Shown here one piece after another: positions 1 to 59,620 of a DNA stretch of 64,000 nt. The notes under the pieces are model-generated. The model saw nothing but the letters and a program-made list of their open reading frames with translations. It had not been told where the DNA came from and made no database searches. Numbering within the stretch: the stretch's first letter is position 1; every line of letters begins with the position of its first letter. The position numbers and the translations under genes are program-made. The stretch is from Cavia porcellus (Eukaryota > Chordata > Mammalia > Rodentia > Caviidae). The stretch is taken from positions 6,477,243 through 6,541,242 of the forward strand of contig NW_026947499.1 in the NCBI RefSeq assembly GCF_034190915.1, read 5' to 3'.

Positions 1-2020
1 GTGAGTCCCCAGTCACCCGCCGCCCTGCTCCAGGTCCCCTCAATGTCATTGTCCCCAGATTGGTGCCTGGGTCCTGTGGATGAGCTCTCACATCCATGGT
101 GCCTGTCACGCTGTCCCCACACTTGTCCCCCTCTGGGTCGCGTAGCCCCCACCTTGCCTGGTCAGAGGAGTATTGGTCAGTGGATAGTCCTTGGGGGACT
201 GGGCTGCCTGTGGCCTTTTCCTGGAGCCCCTCGAGGTGGCACTGGGCATCCTGGGAGATTGGGGACAGGACAGGCAGGTGTGGTGACCCTCTGGGAAGTG
301 GGGCAGTGATCTGAAGGCCTCTGTCATGGCCACTGCATGCTTGTTGGCAGGCCGGAAACTTTGTGCACACTGTGTGTAGAGCTGACCTCGAAGCTAGTGT
401 GGCCCGCACACCCGAGCTGGGTGCCGTAGGGTCCCTAGAGGGTGGCTCACTCTCAGCCCTGTCTTGCCTGATGGGCACTGCCCCAAGACCGTGGAGATGG
501 CACCGTGGCTGGTGTTGGTGTCCCTGGCTTTTGTGGTGCAGCAGGATGGGATAACACTGTGGGTCGGATCCCCTGAGGCTGCAGTCTGCATGGGCCATGC
601 AGGCAGTTTGTTCAGAGGCTGACAGTCGTCCCCACATCTGCCTGTGATGGGCCGACGGCTGATGACCTCGGAGGAAGTGGGCGGGATGCGTCAGGGACCT
701 CACTCTGCACCTGAAAAACCAGTGTGGCCGAGACGCCGTATAAATAGCTCCCTTGGGGTCGGTGACCTTGGCCGTGGGTGTGGACGCTGACAACGCCGGC
801 AGGACTCGGTGCCCAGAGATGAGATTGAGCAATGTGGTTGGGAGGTGGGGACACTGGTCCTGGCAATGGCATGTGGGCACCCAGCATCCTTGACTCAGTG
901 CTGCCAGGGAGGAGACAGAGCCTCCTGAGGGCTGGCTGGGAGGCGCGGCGATACGGACGGAGTACGGACGGAGAGATCTGACGGTGAGCAAGGCTGACAC
1001 TGGCGCTGCAGTGCCCTGCCACCGTCACCCTCCACCTGGGTCCCCTCGCCTGCGTCCCCTCGGTCCGATGCCCGCCAGACTGGTGCATGCACGTGGCATG
1101 TGGCCTCTGATGAGAAAGAACTGCTCTAGCCGAGCTTGCGGATGTGTGCTCAGGATCCCGGCACTCTGGAAGGCTGAGGCAGGAAGGTTCTGAGGAAGTA
1201 TTTACCAGAATAAAATAGGGCTGGGGATGTAGCTTAGTGCAGAGGCTCTGGGTTCAGTCCCCAGTGGCACAGAGAGAAGACCCTCCCCCTGGGGCCTCCT
1301 GGGAGAGGGCCTATGTTGGTGGCCTGTGTTGGTGGCCCATTCGTTCTGGGATGTGGCCTGCAGGCAGCTTTCTGCTAGGGGCAGCTGGAGTCCAGCCTAC
1401 CTCTGTCCCCTCTGCAGCGGAGTCCAGGCTCAGTGCTGGCCCTGTTTTGAAGCGCACATGCTCGGTGCCTCAGGACCAGCCACAGCACTGAACCTGTGTT
1501 TTGAGGTGACGCCCTGGACACAAGGGAGCCACCAGGTTCAGGCCCCAGTTCATACAGGAAGTCGGGGCAGAGGAGGCGCGATCAGGCACTGAGTCCCCAG
1601 CGTTCGAGCCCTGGATGGGGTTGTTCAGGACCTTGGGTATCAGGGAAGGGAGGTAGAGACCGGGGACAGGGTCCCTGTGCTGGATCCAGGGGTCCTCTGA
1701 GAGTGCATCACCTGTACCTCAGGCCTTGATTTCCCCACCAGCAGTGATGGCTCAAAAAAAAGCCATCGTCACCGCCAATGGTAGCAGCAGCATGGCAGTT
1801 TTGGGAGCTGTCACTTTGCCCCCACTGCCCAGTGGTGACTCCTCTGATCTCCGTGACAGTTCTACGTGTTCGAGTCCCCACGGATTGGAGAATTGAGGTG
1901 CTGAGAGGTTAGGTCACTGTGCCAGGTCACCCACTGGTCCGCGGAGGAGTGGGGCGTTGGTTCCAGGCCTCTGGCTCCTGCTTCCAACGCTGCGCCTGAG
2001 CGCTGTCTCTGTCCCCGCAG
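1..2020. other. NCOR2: NCOR2 intron (3' part, probably complete)
   Basis: Starts with gtgagtcccc, a good donor sequence at base 1, so the window probably opens exactly at the end of the preceding SANT1 exon. It contains one B1+ID SINE and otherwise unique GC-rich sequence. No exon seen. Confidence 0.7.
1146..1276 (+). repeat. B1-ID dimeric SINE
   Basis: A degenerate B1/7SL left part (ggcactctggaaggctgagg) is followed at 1218 by an ID unit (gggctggggatgtagctt ... gggttcagtccccagt) with the tRNA-like A and B boxes. Confidence 0.8.
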
Positions 2021-50174
<48,154 letters not shown>

Positions 50175-51030
50175 CCGCCAGCACCGAGGAGGGGTCCCGA
50201 GTCCGCCCTCCCCCGTGTCGCCTGGAGCCGGCACCCTCACCTGTCTAAAGCCTTAACTACGACCCCACCCGGGCTGGCCCTGTGCAGTGACCTTTCTCAG
50301 GGGACGTTCACCTGGTGCTCGGGATGGGGGAGGGCGCCGGGCTGGGGAGAGGCACGGTGGGCATGTGGGGTCGCATGCGCACGGCCGGGCGGCCAGGGAC
50401 CCAAACCAGGGCGACCACGCACTTCCACACCACTGCCTCCCCCTTAACGCATTTGGAACCAAAGTCTAATCCGAGCTAGTGGCCCCCGCGCCCTCCTTCC
50501 GCCTCACATCCCGCTCGATGCTCTGGACAGACGCTCTGGACAGATGGACACAGGCCCCGCCTGGGTCCTGGGGCTCACGTCTCGCCCTGCAGGCCGGCCA
50601 AGCCCACAGGACTGCTGGAAGCTGGGGCAGGCCGGGTGGGCAGAGGCCGCGGCCCTGGACATGTCCCCGTGCGAGGCCGCGGCCAGGAAGCAGAGGCGTG
50701 TACGTGGTGTACTGGTTTACAGGGTATATTTTTGATACCTTCAATGAATTAATTCAGATGTTTTACACAAGGAAGGCTGTCCCAGTATTACTGCTGCTCC
50801 GCTTCCCACCCGCTTACCCTGCAGGGTCGCGCGCAGCTGTCGGGCAGCGATCCCGCCGTCCACAGGACCGAGGGGCCAGGGCCACCCGCTCGCGAGCCCC
50901 ACCTCCTCCCTCCACCTTCCTGGGCAGAACGAATCTGACGCGTCCTCTGTGGCTGCCACCTGCACACGGCGGTGGCCCTCTGTCATTTACACATGTTGTT
51001 CTAATTAAAGCAAATTATACTCGGGTCACC
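50175..51030 (+). other. NCOR2: NCOR2 3' UTR
   Basis: About 850 nt from the stop to the polyadenylation signal. Most is GC-rich, but 50700-50800 is an AT-rich block containing cagtatta and tgctgct, matching the miR-200b/c/429 and miR-15/16 seed-site sequences. The 3' limit is set by the ATTAAA signal and is approximate. Confidence 0.85.
51004..51009 (+). terminator. NCOR2: NCOR2 polyadenylation signal ATTAAA
   Basis: ATTAAA in ctaattaaagcaaatt, followed by a T/G-rich stretch (cttctgttctggg) about 30 nt downstream. Cleavage is expected at roughly 51022-51035. Confidence 0.85.
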
Positions 51031-52394
51031 GAGCTTTCTTCTGTTCTGGGCTGGCCGCCAGGAGGGTGGGCAGTGTAGGGGGACCCCATCGGGCATCCGC
51101 TGCTGGGCGGGTGTCCCCAGGGGCGGTGGGGCCCCACGCCACACTGAACATAGGAATGTCCACGGCTGCGGGGCCGAGTCAGCTCTCACACACAGTGAGG
51201 GTGTCATACACGTGTGCCCCAGTGAGGGTGCCCAGTGGGCCCTTCCGCCGCGAGTGGTGAAGCAGCAGTGTCCTTGCAGTCAGGTGCCCAGCAGCCACTG
51301 TGGGAGGTGCGTTGCACACACCCAGGTGAGGCGCCAGCTCCTGTGAGTGTGTCAGTCACAGCCCGTGGAGCACCTGCCGTGGTGCCCGGGGGGCGTGTCC
51401 AGCTGGCAGGTCCCCCCCAAAGCACGTTGGACATCACTCCGCTGTGGTGTCCGAGGCTGGGACACACCCCGCTGTCCCTCCTGCTCCAGACCACGGGAGA
51501 GGCATGTGGCTCTGCCAGCTTGGGTGGAGTGCGGCTGCCTGCCCAGTGGCCCAGGTGTGGTGTGACCTGTGTGGGGTGTCCTTGCCCAGAAGCCGGGCTC
51601 CCCACCCTGCTGTGTCCTTCTAGGCTCTGGCACCCGACCTGCACCAGCCCCACCTTGAGTGCGTGCCCAGCCCGTCCCCGTCCAGCCACCAGGGGCCTCC
51701 AGGAGGGACACAGGAGATGGCCACCTACTCGTAGGCTCTGAGCCAGCCCAGTCCCAGGGCGAAGACCAGAAGCCAGGAGGTCACCCCACCTGAATTATTG
51801 CGAGCCCCAGGACCCCAGGGTGCTGTGGCTCTGGTGAGCACGTGTGGCTGTGGCCTGGAATCTCCAGCCTTGCAGTGGACACTAAACTGCAGAACCTTGG
51901 GGGCCACTGGGTAGGGGCCCGGACCACTGAGGTGCAGGTCCAGCTGCCGGCCCAGCTTGGCCCTGAGGGTCTAGCACCCAGAGGGCAGGCCTGGGTGTCC
52001 AGGCTAGGGACCTGGATTCTGAGGGAAGCCCAGGGCTGCCCCAAGCTCACCCTGCAAGCTCTGCTCTAGGGCAGGAGCAGCACAGGGCCTCAGAGCCTTG
52101 CAGGAGGTGTCCCCAGGGCTCGGGCTGTGAGTGCCTGTCTGCTGTGCTGGGGCCCAGGTCCATGCTACGTGGCCCTGGGCCTGCATGCAGTACCGAGGTT
52201 GGCGCCAGGTGGCAGTGTGGGGCCGGCCACGGACCCGGTCCTAACCAAGGTCTCTGCACGCTGACACCTCAAGGGGTCCCCTGCCCCAGGGCTGACACCC
52301 AGGGCCCCTCCGACTCAGAGTGCGGTTCAGGGAAAAGGACTTCCTGTGTAACTGCTCCCCCTTCCCCATGCGGGGGATGCAAAGGTCCCAGAAA
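51031..52394. other. Intergenic gap between convergent NCOR2 and RFLNA
   Basis: GC-rich unique sequence. I see no convincing exon, repeat or RNA gene. It separates the two predicted poly(A) sites by about 1.4 kb. Confidence 0.6.
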
Positions 52395-53275
52395 CAATCC
52401 TGTTTGGGTCCCATATTTTATTATAGTAACCTTAATTACTTAAGCCTTAATTACTTGGTCACCGCATGGCTGGATGCACATCTGTGCAGGTGGCCACCAC
52501 TCAGGACCCTTCCAGCCCACTGAGGGGGCTCATGCCCAGTGCCCACCTTTCCCCACCTGCCGGGGGCAGGGGGCAGCCCCATGGACACTCGGGGGTCTAG
52601 TGCCCCTGCACCCCCACCTTCACTGCTGTTGAGTCTCTCCTCCTCCCTCGAGATCGCCCAACGCGTGTCCAGGGTGGACTCCGTCACAAGCAGGAGCTGG
52701 TGGCCGGAGGAGGACGTGGGCCCAGCAGTCCACTGGAAGCCAGGCTGAGCTGGGGGTGCTGCCAGCAGACTCAGTTTCTGTGTGGGGCAGAGCATGTCCA
52801 GGAGCCCCTGGCAGATGGGCTCTGGGTGGGGGAGCTTCCAGAGAGCTAGAGGGGTGCCCTGAGGGTGAGGCTTGGGCGCTCTGTCCAGCGAACCCCCCAC
52901 TTCAGCAGCACGGCTGCAACCCTTTTGTCCTGGCAGCCACTGGACACTGACACCCTAGTGCTCCAGTCCCAGCTCAGCTCAGCCTTGGCCACCATTCAGG
53001 CCCCAAGGTCCTCCTGGCCCCCAGCCCCCCGGGGTCGCTCTGCGTGTCCTCTTCTTCCCTACTGTGCAGGCTCTGAGCCCAGCCGAACTGGGAGGCCACT
53101 GTCCTGGGGACGCTCAGGGCTATCCCTGGCTCGCAGGACACCTCAGGTCTCGGAGCTCTCGCCAGTGGGCAGCACCACTGCCCGTGGGCCCCCTTTGGCC
53201 TCTGCCGTGGGGTAGAGAGAAGCGGGCACATCTGCTGGCCCCGGCCCCGGACGGCCTCGCCCAGGCCAGCCCTGC
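52395..53275 (-). other. RFLNA: Probable RFLNA 3' UTR
   Basis: Sequence between the stop codon at 53276 and the presumed poly(A) signal. GC-rich, with no repeat seen. Its length depends on the poly(A) signal being the real one. Confidence 0.55.
52417..52422 (-). terminator. RFLNA: Probable RFLNA polyadenylation signal AATAAA
   Basis: The + strand reads tttatt in an AT-rich patch (52412-52455), i.e. AATAAA on the - strand, about 850 nt past the RFLNA stop. No better signal is visible between the stop and this point, but transcript evidence is absent. Confidence 0.6.
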
Positions 53276-53588
53276 TCAGGGCGCCACCGGCGAGCCACAC
53301 AGCCGCAGCTGCACGCTGGCCGTGAAGCTGCACCGCGGCCGGCCCAGGCTGCAGCACAGGGTGGTGCGGAAGCAGCTGCGCGCGCGCTTGGGGAAGATGA
53401 TGGTGGTGCTGCGGAAAAGCAGCGCTCGGGGCCGCGGCTCCAGGGTCAGCTGGCTGCGGAAGCTGCGCCACGTGCAGTTGGGCGCCGCCACGATGGTCTC
53501 ACTGTAGCCCGTGACTGTGGGCACCTGGGCGTAGAACACCTTGTCCTGGAAGTGCCTCTCGGACGCATACTGCACCTCGGAGTTGCAG
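53276..53588 (-). CDS. RFLNA: RFLNA terminal coding exon
   Basis: Acceptor ctgccag on the - strand. Encodes RCNSEVQYASERHFQDKVFY, SETIVAAPNCTWRSFRSQLT, LEPRPRALLFRSTTIIFPKR and FTASVQLRLC, ending GSPVAP then TGA at 53276-53278. The tail after FTASVQLRLC is shorter than, and unlike, the human QDPAPSLLGPATL. Confidence 0.95.
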
Positions 53589-56500
53589 CTGGCAGGGAGG
53601 AGGGGTGTCCGTGAGCCCGAGAGGGGACCCTGGCGGCTGCCCTGATCTTGAAATGGTCAGGCTGCGGTGCTGACCCAGTTCGGTGTTGACCCGGAGGAAA
53701 GAGGAGAAAACACTCCCAGTACGGCAGGAGGCTGAGGCAGGAGGATCTCCAGTTCAAGGCCAGCCTGGGCAACTGAGTGATTTAGCAAACCCTACTTCAA
53801 AAAATTGTACAAAGGAGAGGGCTGCAGATGGGGCTCACTGCAAAGGCCCTGGGTTGGATCCCCAATACTGGCCAAAAAATAAACAGGAGACACCTGAGGG
53901 CAGCTCTCGGTTTGCGTCTGGACCGGGGTTAAGAGACAGACTGGGACAGTATTGGGGGTGGGACGGGATAGCAGGGCCATCGGGGCGGAAGAGCAAGGTG
54001 TCACCAACCTTTTCTCTAATGGGTCCCCCAAAAGTCCTTATCTGTGAAGAGCCAGTGGGGGAGCCCAGCAGCACTGGGTGACTGGGGGTGCTCGGGCTCC
54101 TCCTGCCCTTCCCATGGCTTTGCAGCATCCAGGGAGGGTTTCCGGGAAGTCAGCACCCCTCGGTGCCTGTGGTGACTGCTGCTGGAAAGTCAGCCAGCGC
54201 CCACCTGGGGCCGCACCTCGGGCCACCCTGTCCCTGCCCCCAAACCACTGCCCACTCACCGGATCTCATGGGTGGGTTCCGGATCCACCTCGATGGTCTC
54301 CCCGAACACTACCGGCAGCATCCGGGGCCTCAGTGCAAGTACCAAGTGGTTGCGGAATGGGAGAGGGGGCTGCGGGGAGAGGCACAGACGGCCAGGGTGA
54401 CGCGGCCAGGAGCCTTAGCTCCTCCGAGCCCTCCCCACCTGCAGCCTGATCCGTAGACGGCTCTGTGGGGAAACCTGGGAGTGGTCTCGGTGACGGCCCT
54501 GGCCACACCCAGGAGTACAGGGACCAGAGGTGACAGGTCCAGTCTTGCCCACATTGCCGATGGCCGAGATCAAGCCATGCCTGAAGCTGCCGGTTTTGCC
54601 AGACTGATTCTAAAAGCACAGCCGGCCCTGCACCCGCAGCCCAGCCTGAAGCCAGCATCCCCTCTGACATCCTTGGCCCCTGGTTGGCTCTGGACCCCAG
54701 ACTCCACTTTGGGGCCTCCTCATCCCTTCCATGCCCCAGGAAAATCCCTGTGCATCCGTCCCTGAGAGCCCTGAGGGGACCTCATGTCACCCCCTTATCC
54801 TAGTCCCACGCCCAGCGCTTTCAGCTACCCATGGTCAGCCTCGGCCTGAAGGACACTGACCGTCTGAAGTAACCTTGTTTCCGGGTCCTGCTCTAGTTCA
54901 TCACCACTTGTGTGCCTGCCCGACATGTGAGCCTAACTCAGGATTGAGGGTGCATTCTGCCGCCAGCCCCACCCCAGAACAGCCACTCCGAAAGCTCAGG
55001 CCCTGAGGCTCCTGTACCCCACATCCACGAAGAAGCCCGGCTCTGCCTGCCTGGGATGAGGATGGGGGTGACGGGATGGGACCCAGGTACGGGGACACGG
55101 TCCCCCACGTCACAGCAGCTGGAACCTTCCAAAGGGCCCTCGGTGCAGCCAGCCTGGGCTCCGGGCGCCACTGGGGCGGGAGCTAGGGCCCTGCCAGCGC
55201 GGGAGGTGGCTCCGGTTTCCAGAGCTGTGTGCGCTGTGGTTCTTTGTCTTTGTGCGCTGGGATGGCACCCCACAGAAGCCTGCGGTCCCCAACCATGGCG
55301 GCAGCCTCTGGGGACACCGGCCCTCCCTCCTCAGGCCCTGGGCCTCTTCCTCTTCCAGGCTGCAGCCTCTTGGGCATGAAGGGCTCTGCCACCTCCACCC
55401 TGGTACAGTGTCACAGAGCCCAGGCCCCTCCTGAGGGGTGCCTGAGCCAGGGCGCTCCTCCAGAAGCCGGGGACACCAGGGCCCCAGGAGGCCAGGATGG
55501 AACACAGGCTGGGCCTCCTGGGGCTCAGGTCTCCACAGAGTCTGCTGTGGGGGCTGCAGGCAACCAACAGGCGGGGTCCCCGGGCCCCCATCCCACCTGC
55601 ACCAGGAGAGCACATTTCAGGATGGCCCCTGTGGGGGGGCTGAGGGCCGCAGCCAACCCCACGTGACTCACACGCCTCCCCGGGGCCCAGAGCAGGGCCA
55701 AGGCAGCTGGGAGGAGGCGCGCAGGGCACGCACGACGCCCACAGATACGGCACGGCAGTGAGGAGCTCGTGCCAGGCACTGCCAGCCCCACCCAGGTGAG
55801 GACACTCGGGGAAGGTGCATGGGATCCTGCAGAAGCCCCCACCCCACTGCCCTGGAAAGGGCAAGATGGCCAGGGGCCCGTGGCGGGTGACAGGTGTCTG
55901 CCACGAAGCCATATAGAGAGACAATTACAGACCAGGTGCCCAGTGGAGGGGGCAGAGGGTAGCCTCAGAAACGAGAGTCCAGTAGGCAGTGTCCTTCAGA
56001 AGGGGACACAAAGGATGAGGCAGGCGACTGGACAGCGCTGACCTGACCCTCTACGAGGAGCCTCGGGCTGAGGAGCCGAGCTGGTCATCACGCACCCTCC
56101 ATTCCCACTGTTGGGCCCCTGGAACCTCGGGAGGGGCCCCCTGGCGTCCCAGGACCCCAAGTAAGCGCCCCGTTGCAGCTCTAGGAAGCAGGGCCAGGGG
56201 CCCACGAGGCCTCTGGCGGTAACGGACACAGGGCCACCTCTTGGAGGCTGACGGGCAGCACGCTCCCTCCTTGTGCCCCTTTCCTGAAGGCCCAGCTCAC
56301 AATGGCCAGGCGGCTCCAGACGGTGGCCACTTCCTGTCCCCAAAGAGCTGGCCCTGCCCTCCAGGGGCCCAACCCAGAGAATAGCCAGAGCCACCTCTGC
56401 CCGAGGTCAGGGCCCTGGGGCCGCAAGGCTCCTGGCCCAGCGGGTGGGGAAGGGAGCTCTGCCCTCAAAGGGGCCTGCATAGGGGGAGCCCACTCCCCTC

Positions 56501-59187
56501 AGCCTCCCTCCCAGGAAATGGGTCCTCCCACCCCGGCCACCCAGGGTGACCACGCCACATGGACCCCACCCTCACCCCGGCCCATCCCTGTCTGGGCCCT
56601 GTCCATCTTTTCTGTCTGTCTGTGTTCCCACCTATCTACCCATCCACCCTTCACCCACTATTTGTCCATCTGTCCATCCATCTGTCCATCCATCCACCCT
56701 TCCCAAGCTCTTTTGGCCTCTTGTCTTGGACTGGGTTTCACCATCACAGAGCAGAAACAGAAATGAGAAAATCCAGTGTCAGGGGTGACAGCCTGGACCC
56801 CGAGAGGCAGCAAAGATGGGAGACAGCACTGCTCATCGCCACCGTTCTCCAGATGCCACCCACTGGGGTCCCCAGGGGCAGCTGGGAGAGGAGCTGGCAG
56901 GGCAGAAGTTAAACCCCAGGCCAGGAGCCATGAGCACCCCACTGCTGCACAAAACTGTGAGAGCTCCGTCCCAGCCTTCTCAGCCACTCAGGCCCTCTCT
57001 CCTGGCTCCAGCCGCACACTCTCCTTGCTGACCCCCCAGTTCGGTTCCTGTCCCAGGCCCTTTGCACCTGCCCTTCTGGCCTGAGACACACTTCAGCCCT
57101 ACAAGCCTCTGGTTAGGCATTCGGGCTTCTGCTCAGCATCACTTTCTGGGCCACCTGTCCAAGTGACTGCCCACCCCCAGCTTTCAGTCAAAGGGGTGCT
57201 GTCACCCCACCCGACGATGCATCACGGATATAAGTCCACAGCGTGTCTGCCTCCTCGGCATGCCGGTTTCTTGGAGGCAGGAACCCTGAATTTCTAGTTT
57301 ACGGCTGTGTCCCCGGCCCATTTGTGCGTGGCACATGGTGGGTCTCTGTGACTTGGAGCTGTCAGGGTCATTCCTGCCTTTGCTCCCAGAGTGAACCCCA
57401 GGGCTGGGACCATCGGGGAGTCCCTGTGTCCCCACGCTGGTCCCTGGCCCCTGCCTCTGACACCTGGAAGCCCCATGCCCTCGGGAAACAATCCCATGGC
57501 TTCTGGGGGCTCCGAGGAGCAGCAGCTGCTAACCCACCAGGCAGGGCCAGGGCCGGGCTGGGGCCATAGACGCTGGGGACCTGGGTGGCTCGGGTGGGGA
57601 GACAGGGAGATGGCGCCACTGACTCGATGGGGAGTGGTGTCGGGAGCCGGCGTCTGCAGGGACAGAATGACAGCCCATGTGACACCAAGAAAACCTGGCC
57701 CAGCTCTTCCAGGGCGGTTGACACCATCGGGCCTGAGGGGCCCCCCAGATGGGCGCCATGAACCCCAAGCGGTGACCTGAGCCTCGAAGCAGGGAGCGCT
57801 GCGCCTGGCATTGGTCATGGGAGTGAACCTGGCTACACAGGGGTTGCCATGGCAACCACCTGCTTGTTCAAAGTAGCATCTCAAGTTCTGTAGGTACCTA
57901 GTCACTGCAATTTTCATCTTAAAAACTTTTTAAGGTAATCAGCTCTACAGTGAAAGGCGGGAGAACATTCCCGGGTTCTGTCCCCACGCAGCCAGGGACG
58001 CACTGCAGCAGCAGCTTTGGGCGAGCTGCTACGCTTCCATGTGCCTCAGTTTCCCCCTCCAGGAAATGGGGATAAAGCATCGAGGACAGGCAAGGGTGTA
58101 CCGAGATGAAACCAGAGGGTACCAGGAAAGCTCAGGCCCCTCCTGGCCTAGCGGCTGGACTCGGGCCACCAGGTAAATCACCTGTGCGGAAGGAGCCCAG
58201 ATGTCCTTCCGGGGAGACCCCGTTCCAGAGGTGGCACCTGGGGACGAGGAAGGGAAGACTGAGCCCGAGGCAGGGCCCAGACAAGGAGGCCAGGCCCGAG
58301 GAGGTTCAGGTGGCCGCCACCCCCAGCCTGGGAGTCGGAGGAGGCCCCAGCTCGCGGGGCAAAGCGGGCTCTGGGTCAGGCAGGGACGCGGAGGACGCGG
58401 AAGCCTGTGGTGTGCAGGGGTGCAAGCGGCTGGGATCGCAGCGACTGCCCGCCTTGCGGCCAGCCCCCTCCCTGGGTCACTTCCCTGCACCCCGCCAGCC
58501 GTCCCCTTCCGCCTGGACTAAGCCGAATCAGCAGGAGGCCCTGCTGCTGGGCCCCTGCAGCTGCCAGTGCTGTCCAGTGCTGTCCCGGGCCCAGGCAGCA
58601 GCCCCCGGCGGGAAGGAGCTGCTCCCTGACTGCTCAGAGGAAAGTTCCACCCGGGCAGCGGGCAGCGGGCAGCGGGCAGCGGAGGGACCTGCGGACAGAT
58701 GTCGCCCTCACGGCAGCGGCCTCTTTGGGAATGGCAGACGCCGTTCCCCGCCCCCCCCGCCCCTGCACCCCCACCCTGCCCCCTGCACCCCCGCGCCCCA
58801 ACAGCGGCTCTGCAGAGAAGCCCCCGGCCGGCCCTGGTGGGCACCGCGGGTGCCCAGGTCAGGTCAGGGCGGAAGGGTCCCCGCCAGCGGAGGTGGCTGC
58901 CGATGGCCACTCCGCCGTGAGGTTCAGGGGGCGCAGCTCACCCCCGTCTGTCCCCCGTTTTGCAGGAAGGGGCGCGTCCTTACCGCTCTGTCCTCAGCCG
59001 GGCCGGGGGGCTCTGAGGCGGGCCCGGGCGCCCCCACCTGTGCACCGTGGACGCCGGGCGCCTGGGCGTCGAAGGGCGGGCTGGGGCTGGGGCTGGGGGG
59101 CAGCCCGGAGTCGGGGCTGTCCAGCTGGCCCTCGCGGCTCTGTTCCCTCAGGCTGCCCATGCCCTGCAGATGCAGGTGGCCCACCAT
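53276..59187 (-). CDS. RFLNA: RFLNA (refilin A, FAM101A), complete three-exon coding sequence
   Basis: Three coding exons on the - strand (59187-58984, 54369-54260, 53588-53276) join in phase to 208 codons plus stop, against about 216 residues in human. Refilins bind filamin A and convert it to an actin-bundling state, organising perinuclear actin caps, with roles in cartilage and epithelial-mesenchymal transition (family knowledge). The start MVGHLHLQGM is the family start, with G at -3 and G at +4. The frame is open for 34 more codons upstream to another Met, which I regard as 5' UTR. The core from RPRMLPVVFGE through VFYAQVPTVTGYSETIVAAP and STTIIFPK is strongly conserved. The last 15 or so residues diverge from human. 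Convergent with NCOR2, as in human. Confidence 0.95.
53589..54259. other. RFLNA: RFLNA intron 2, 0.67 kb
   Basis: Contains the B1-ID dimer at 53705-53885, otherwise unique. Confidence 0.7.
53705..53885 (+). repeat. B1-ID dimeric SINE
   Basis: ggcaggaggctgaggcaggaggatctccagttcaaggccagcctgggcaact is B1; ggctgcagatggggctcactg ... ggccctgggttggatccccaatac is ID; ends in an A-rich tail. Confidence 0.92.
54260..54369 (-). CDS. RFLNA: RFLNA coding exon 2
   Basis: 110 nt; acceptor ccccgcag, donor gtgagt (both read on the - strand). Encodes PPLPFRNHLVLALRPRMLPV then VFGETIEVDPEPTHEI and two bases of Arg. The human counterpart differs before RPRML (PNPPASEM) but agrees after it, except for FGESIKVN. 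Confidence 0.92.
56600..56705 (+). repeat. Tetranucleotide-rich (tctg/catc) low-complexity repeat
   Basis: ttttctgtctgtctgtg ... ctatctacccatccaccc ... ctgtccatccatctgtccatccatccaccc. Confidence 0.85.
57045..57360 (+). repeat. LINE-2 3' fragment
   Basis: caggccctttgcacctgcccttctggcctg ... ggaggcaggaaccctgaatttc ... cggctgtgtccccggcccatttgtgcgtggcacatggtgggt follows the L2 3' end consensus in sense orientation. Confidence 0.65.
58010..58080 (-). repeat. MIR fragment
   Basis: ccatgtgcctcagtttccccctccaggaaatggggataaag is the reverse MIR signature. Confidence 0.65.
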
Positions 59188-59620
59188 GTCTGGGGGCGCG
59201 GGGCGCGGGGCGCGAGTGCCCAGCTCCCGGGGCGCGGCTCCTGCACCTCCCTGGGTCGCGGCGGAGAGTGGGTCGGCCCGAGCCAGCACCCCGCGCCCAG
59301 CCGGCCCGGGTCCCGCTCCGCCGCCGCACCCCAGCCCGCGCCTCCTTTTCTAGGCGCCGCCCCCGCCCCGCCCCGGCGCCGCCCACGCGTGTCCCCGCCC
59401 CGAAATGGGGGCGACCCCGCGAGCCGAGCCTCCGCCGCAGGTCGCCAGGCTCCTCGGGCTCCGGGCCGGGGCCCAGCGAGGTCTCCCCGTCCCGCCCCTC
59501 CAGGCTGAGGGTCGGTAACTGGCCCTCGGGGCGTCGGGGCGAGGTGCTGGGGCGCCCACGCGTAGTGCACGGTCGCGGACGTCGCGGTCCGCCCTGCGCT
59601 TCCGGTGGAGCAGCGGGTTT
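58690..59620 (-). promoter_or_regulatory. RFLNA: CpG island with RFLNA promoter and 5' UTR
   Basis: Very CpG-dense around RFLNA exon 1. GC-box-like runs (ccgccccgccccggcgccgccc) lie at 59355-59400, 170-210 nt upstream of the ATG on the - strand. No TATA box is seen. The transcription start is not resolvable; about 59300-59550 is likely. Confidence 0.7.
58984..59187 (-). CDS. RFLNA: RFLNA coding exon 1
   Basis: 68 codons from MVGHLHLQGMGSLREQ to GPAEDRA, ending phase 0 at donor GCG/GTAAGG. Contains the LDSPDSGLPPSPSPSPPF motif of refilins. The rest is disordered Gly/Pro/Ala. Lies in a CpG island. Confidence 0.95.

Larger units (their letters stand above)
54370..58983. other. RFLNA: RFLNA intron 1, 4.6 kb
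   Basis: Mostly unique GC-rich sequence. Contains a tandem CATC/CTGT-rich patch at 56600-56705, an L2 fragment at 57045-57360, a MIR fragment near 58010-58080 and the 3' part of the CpG island. No further exon recognised. Confidence 0.65.
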
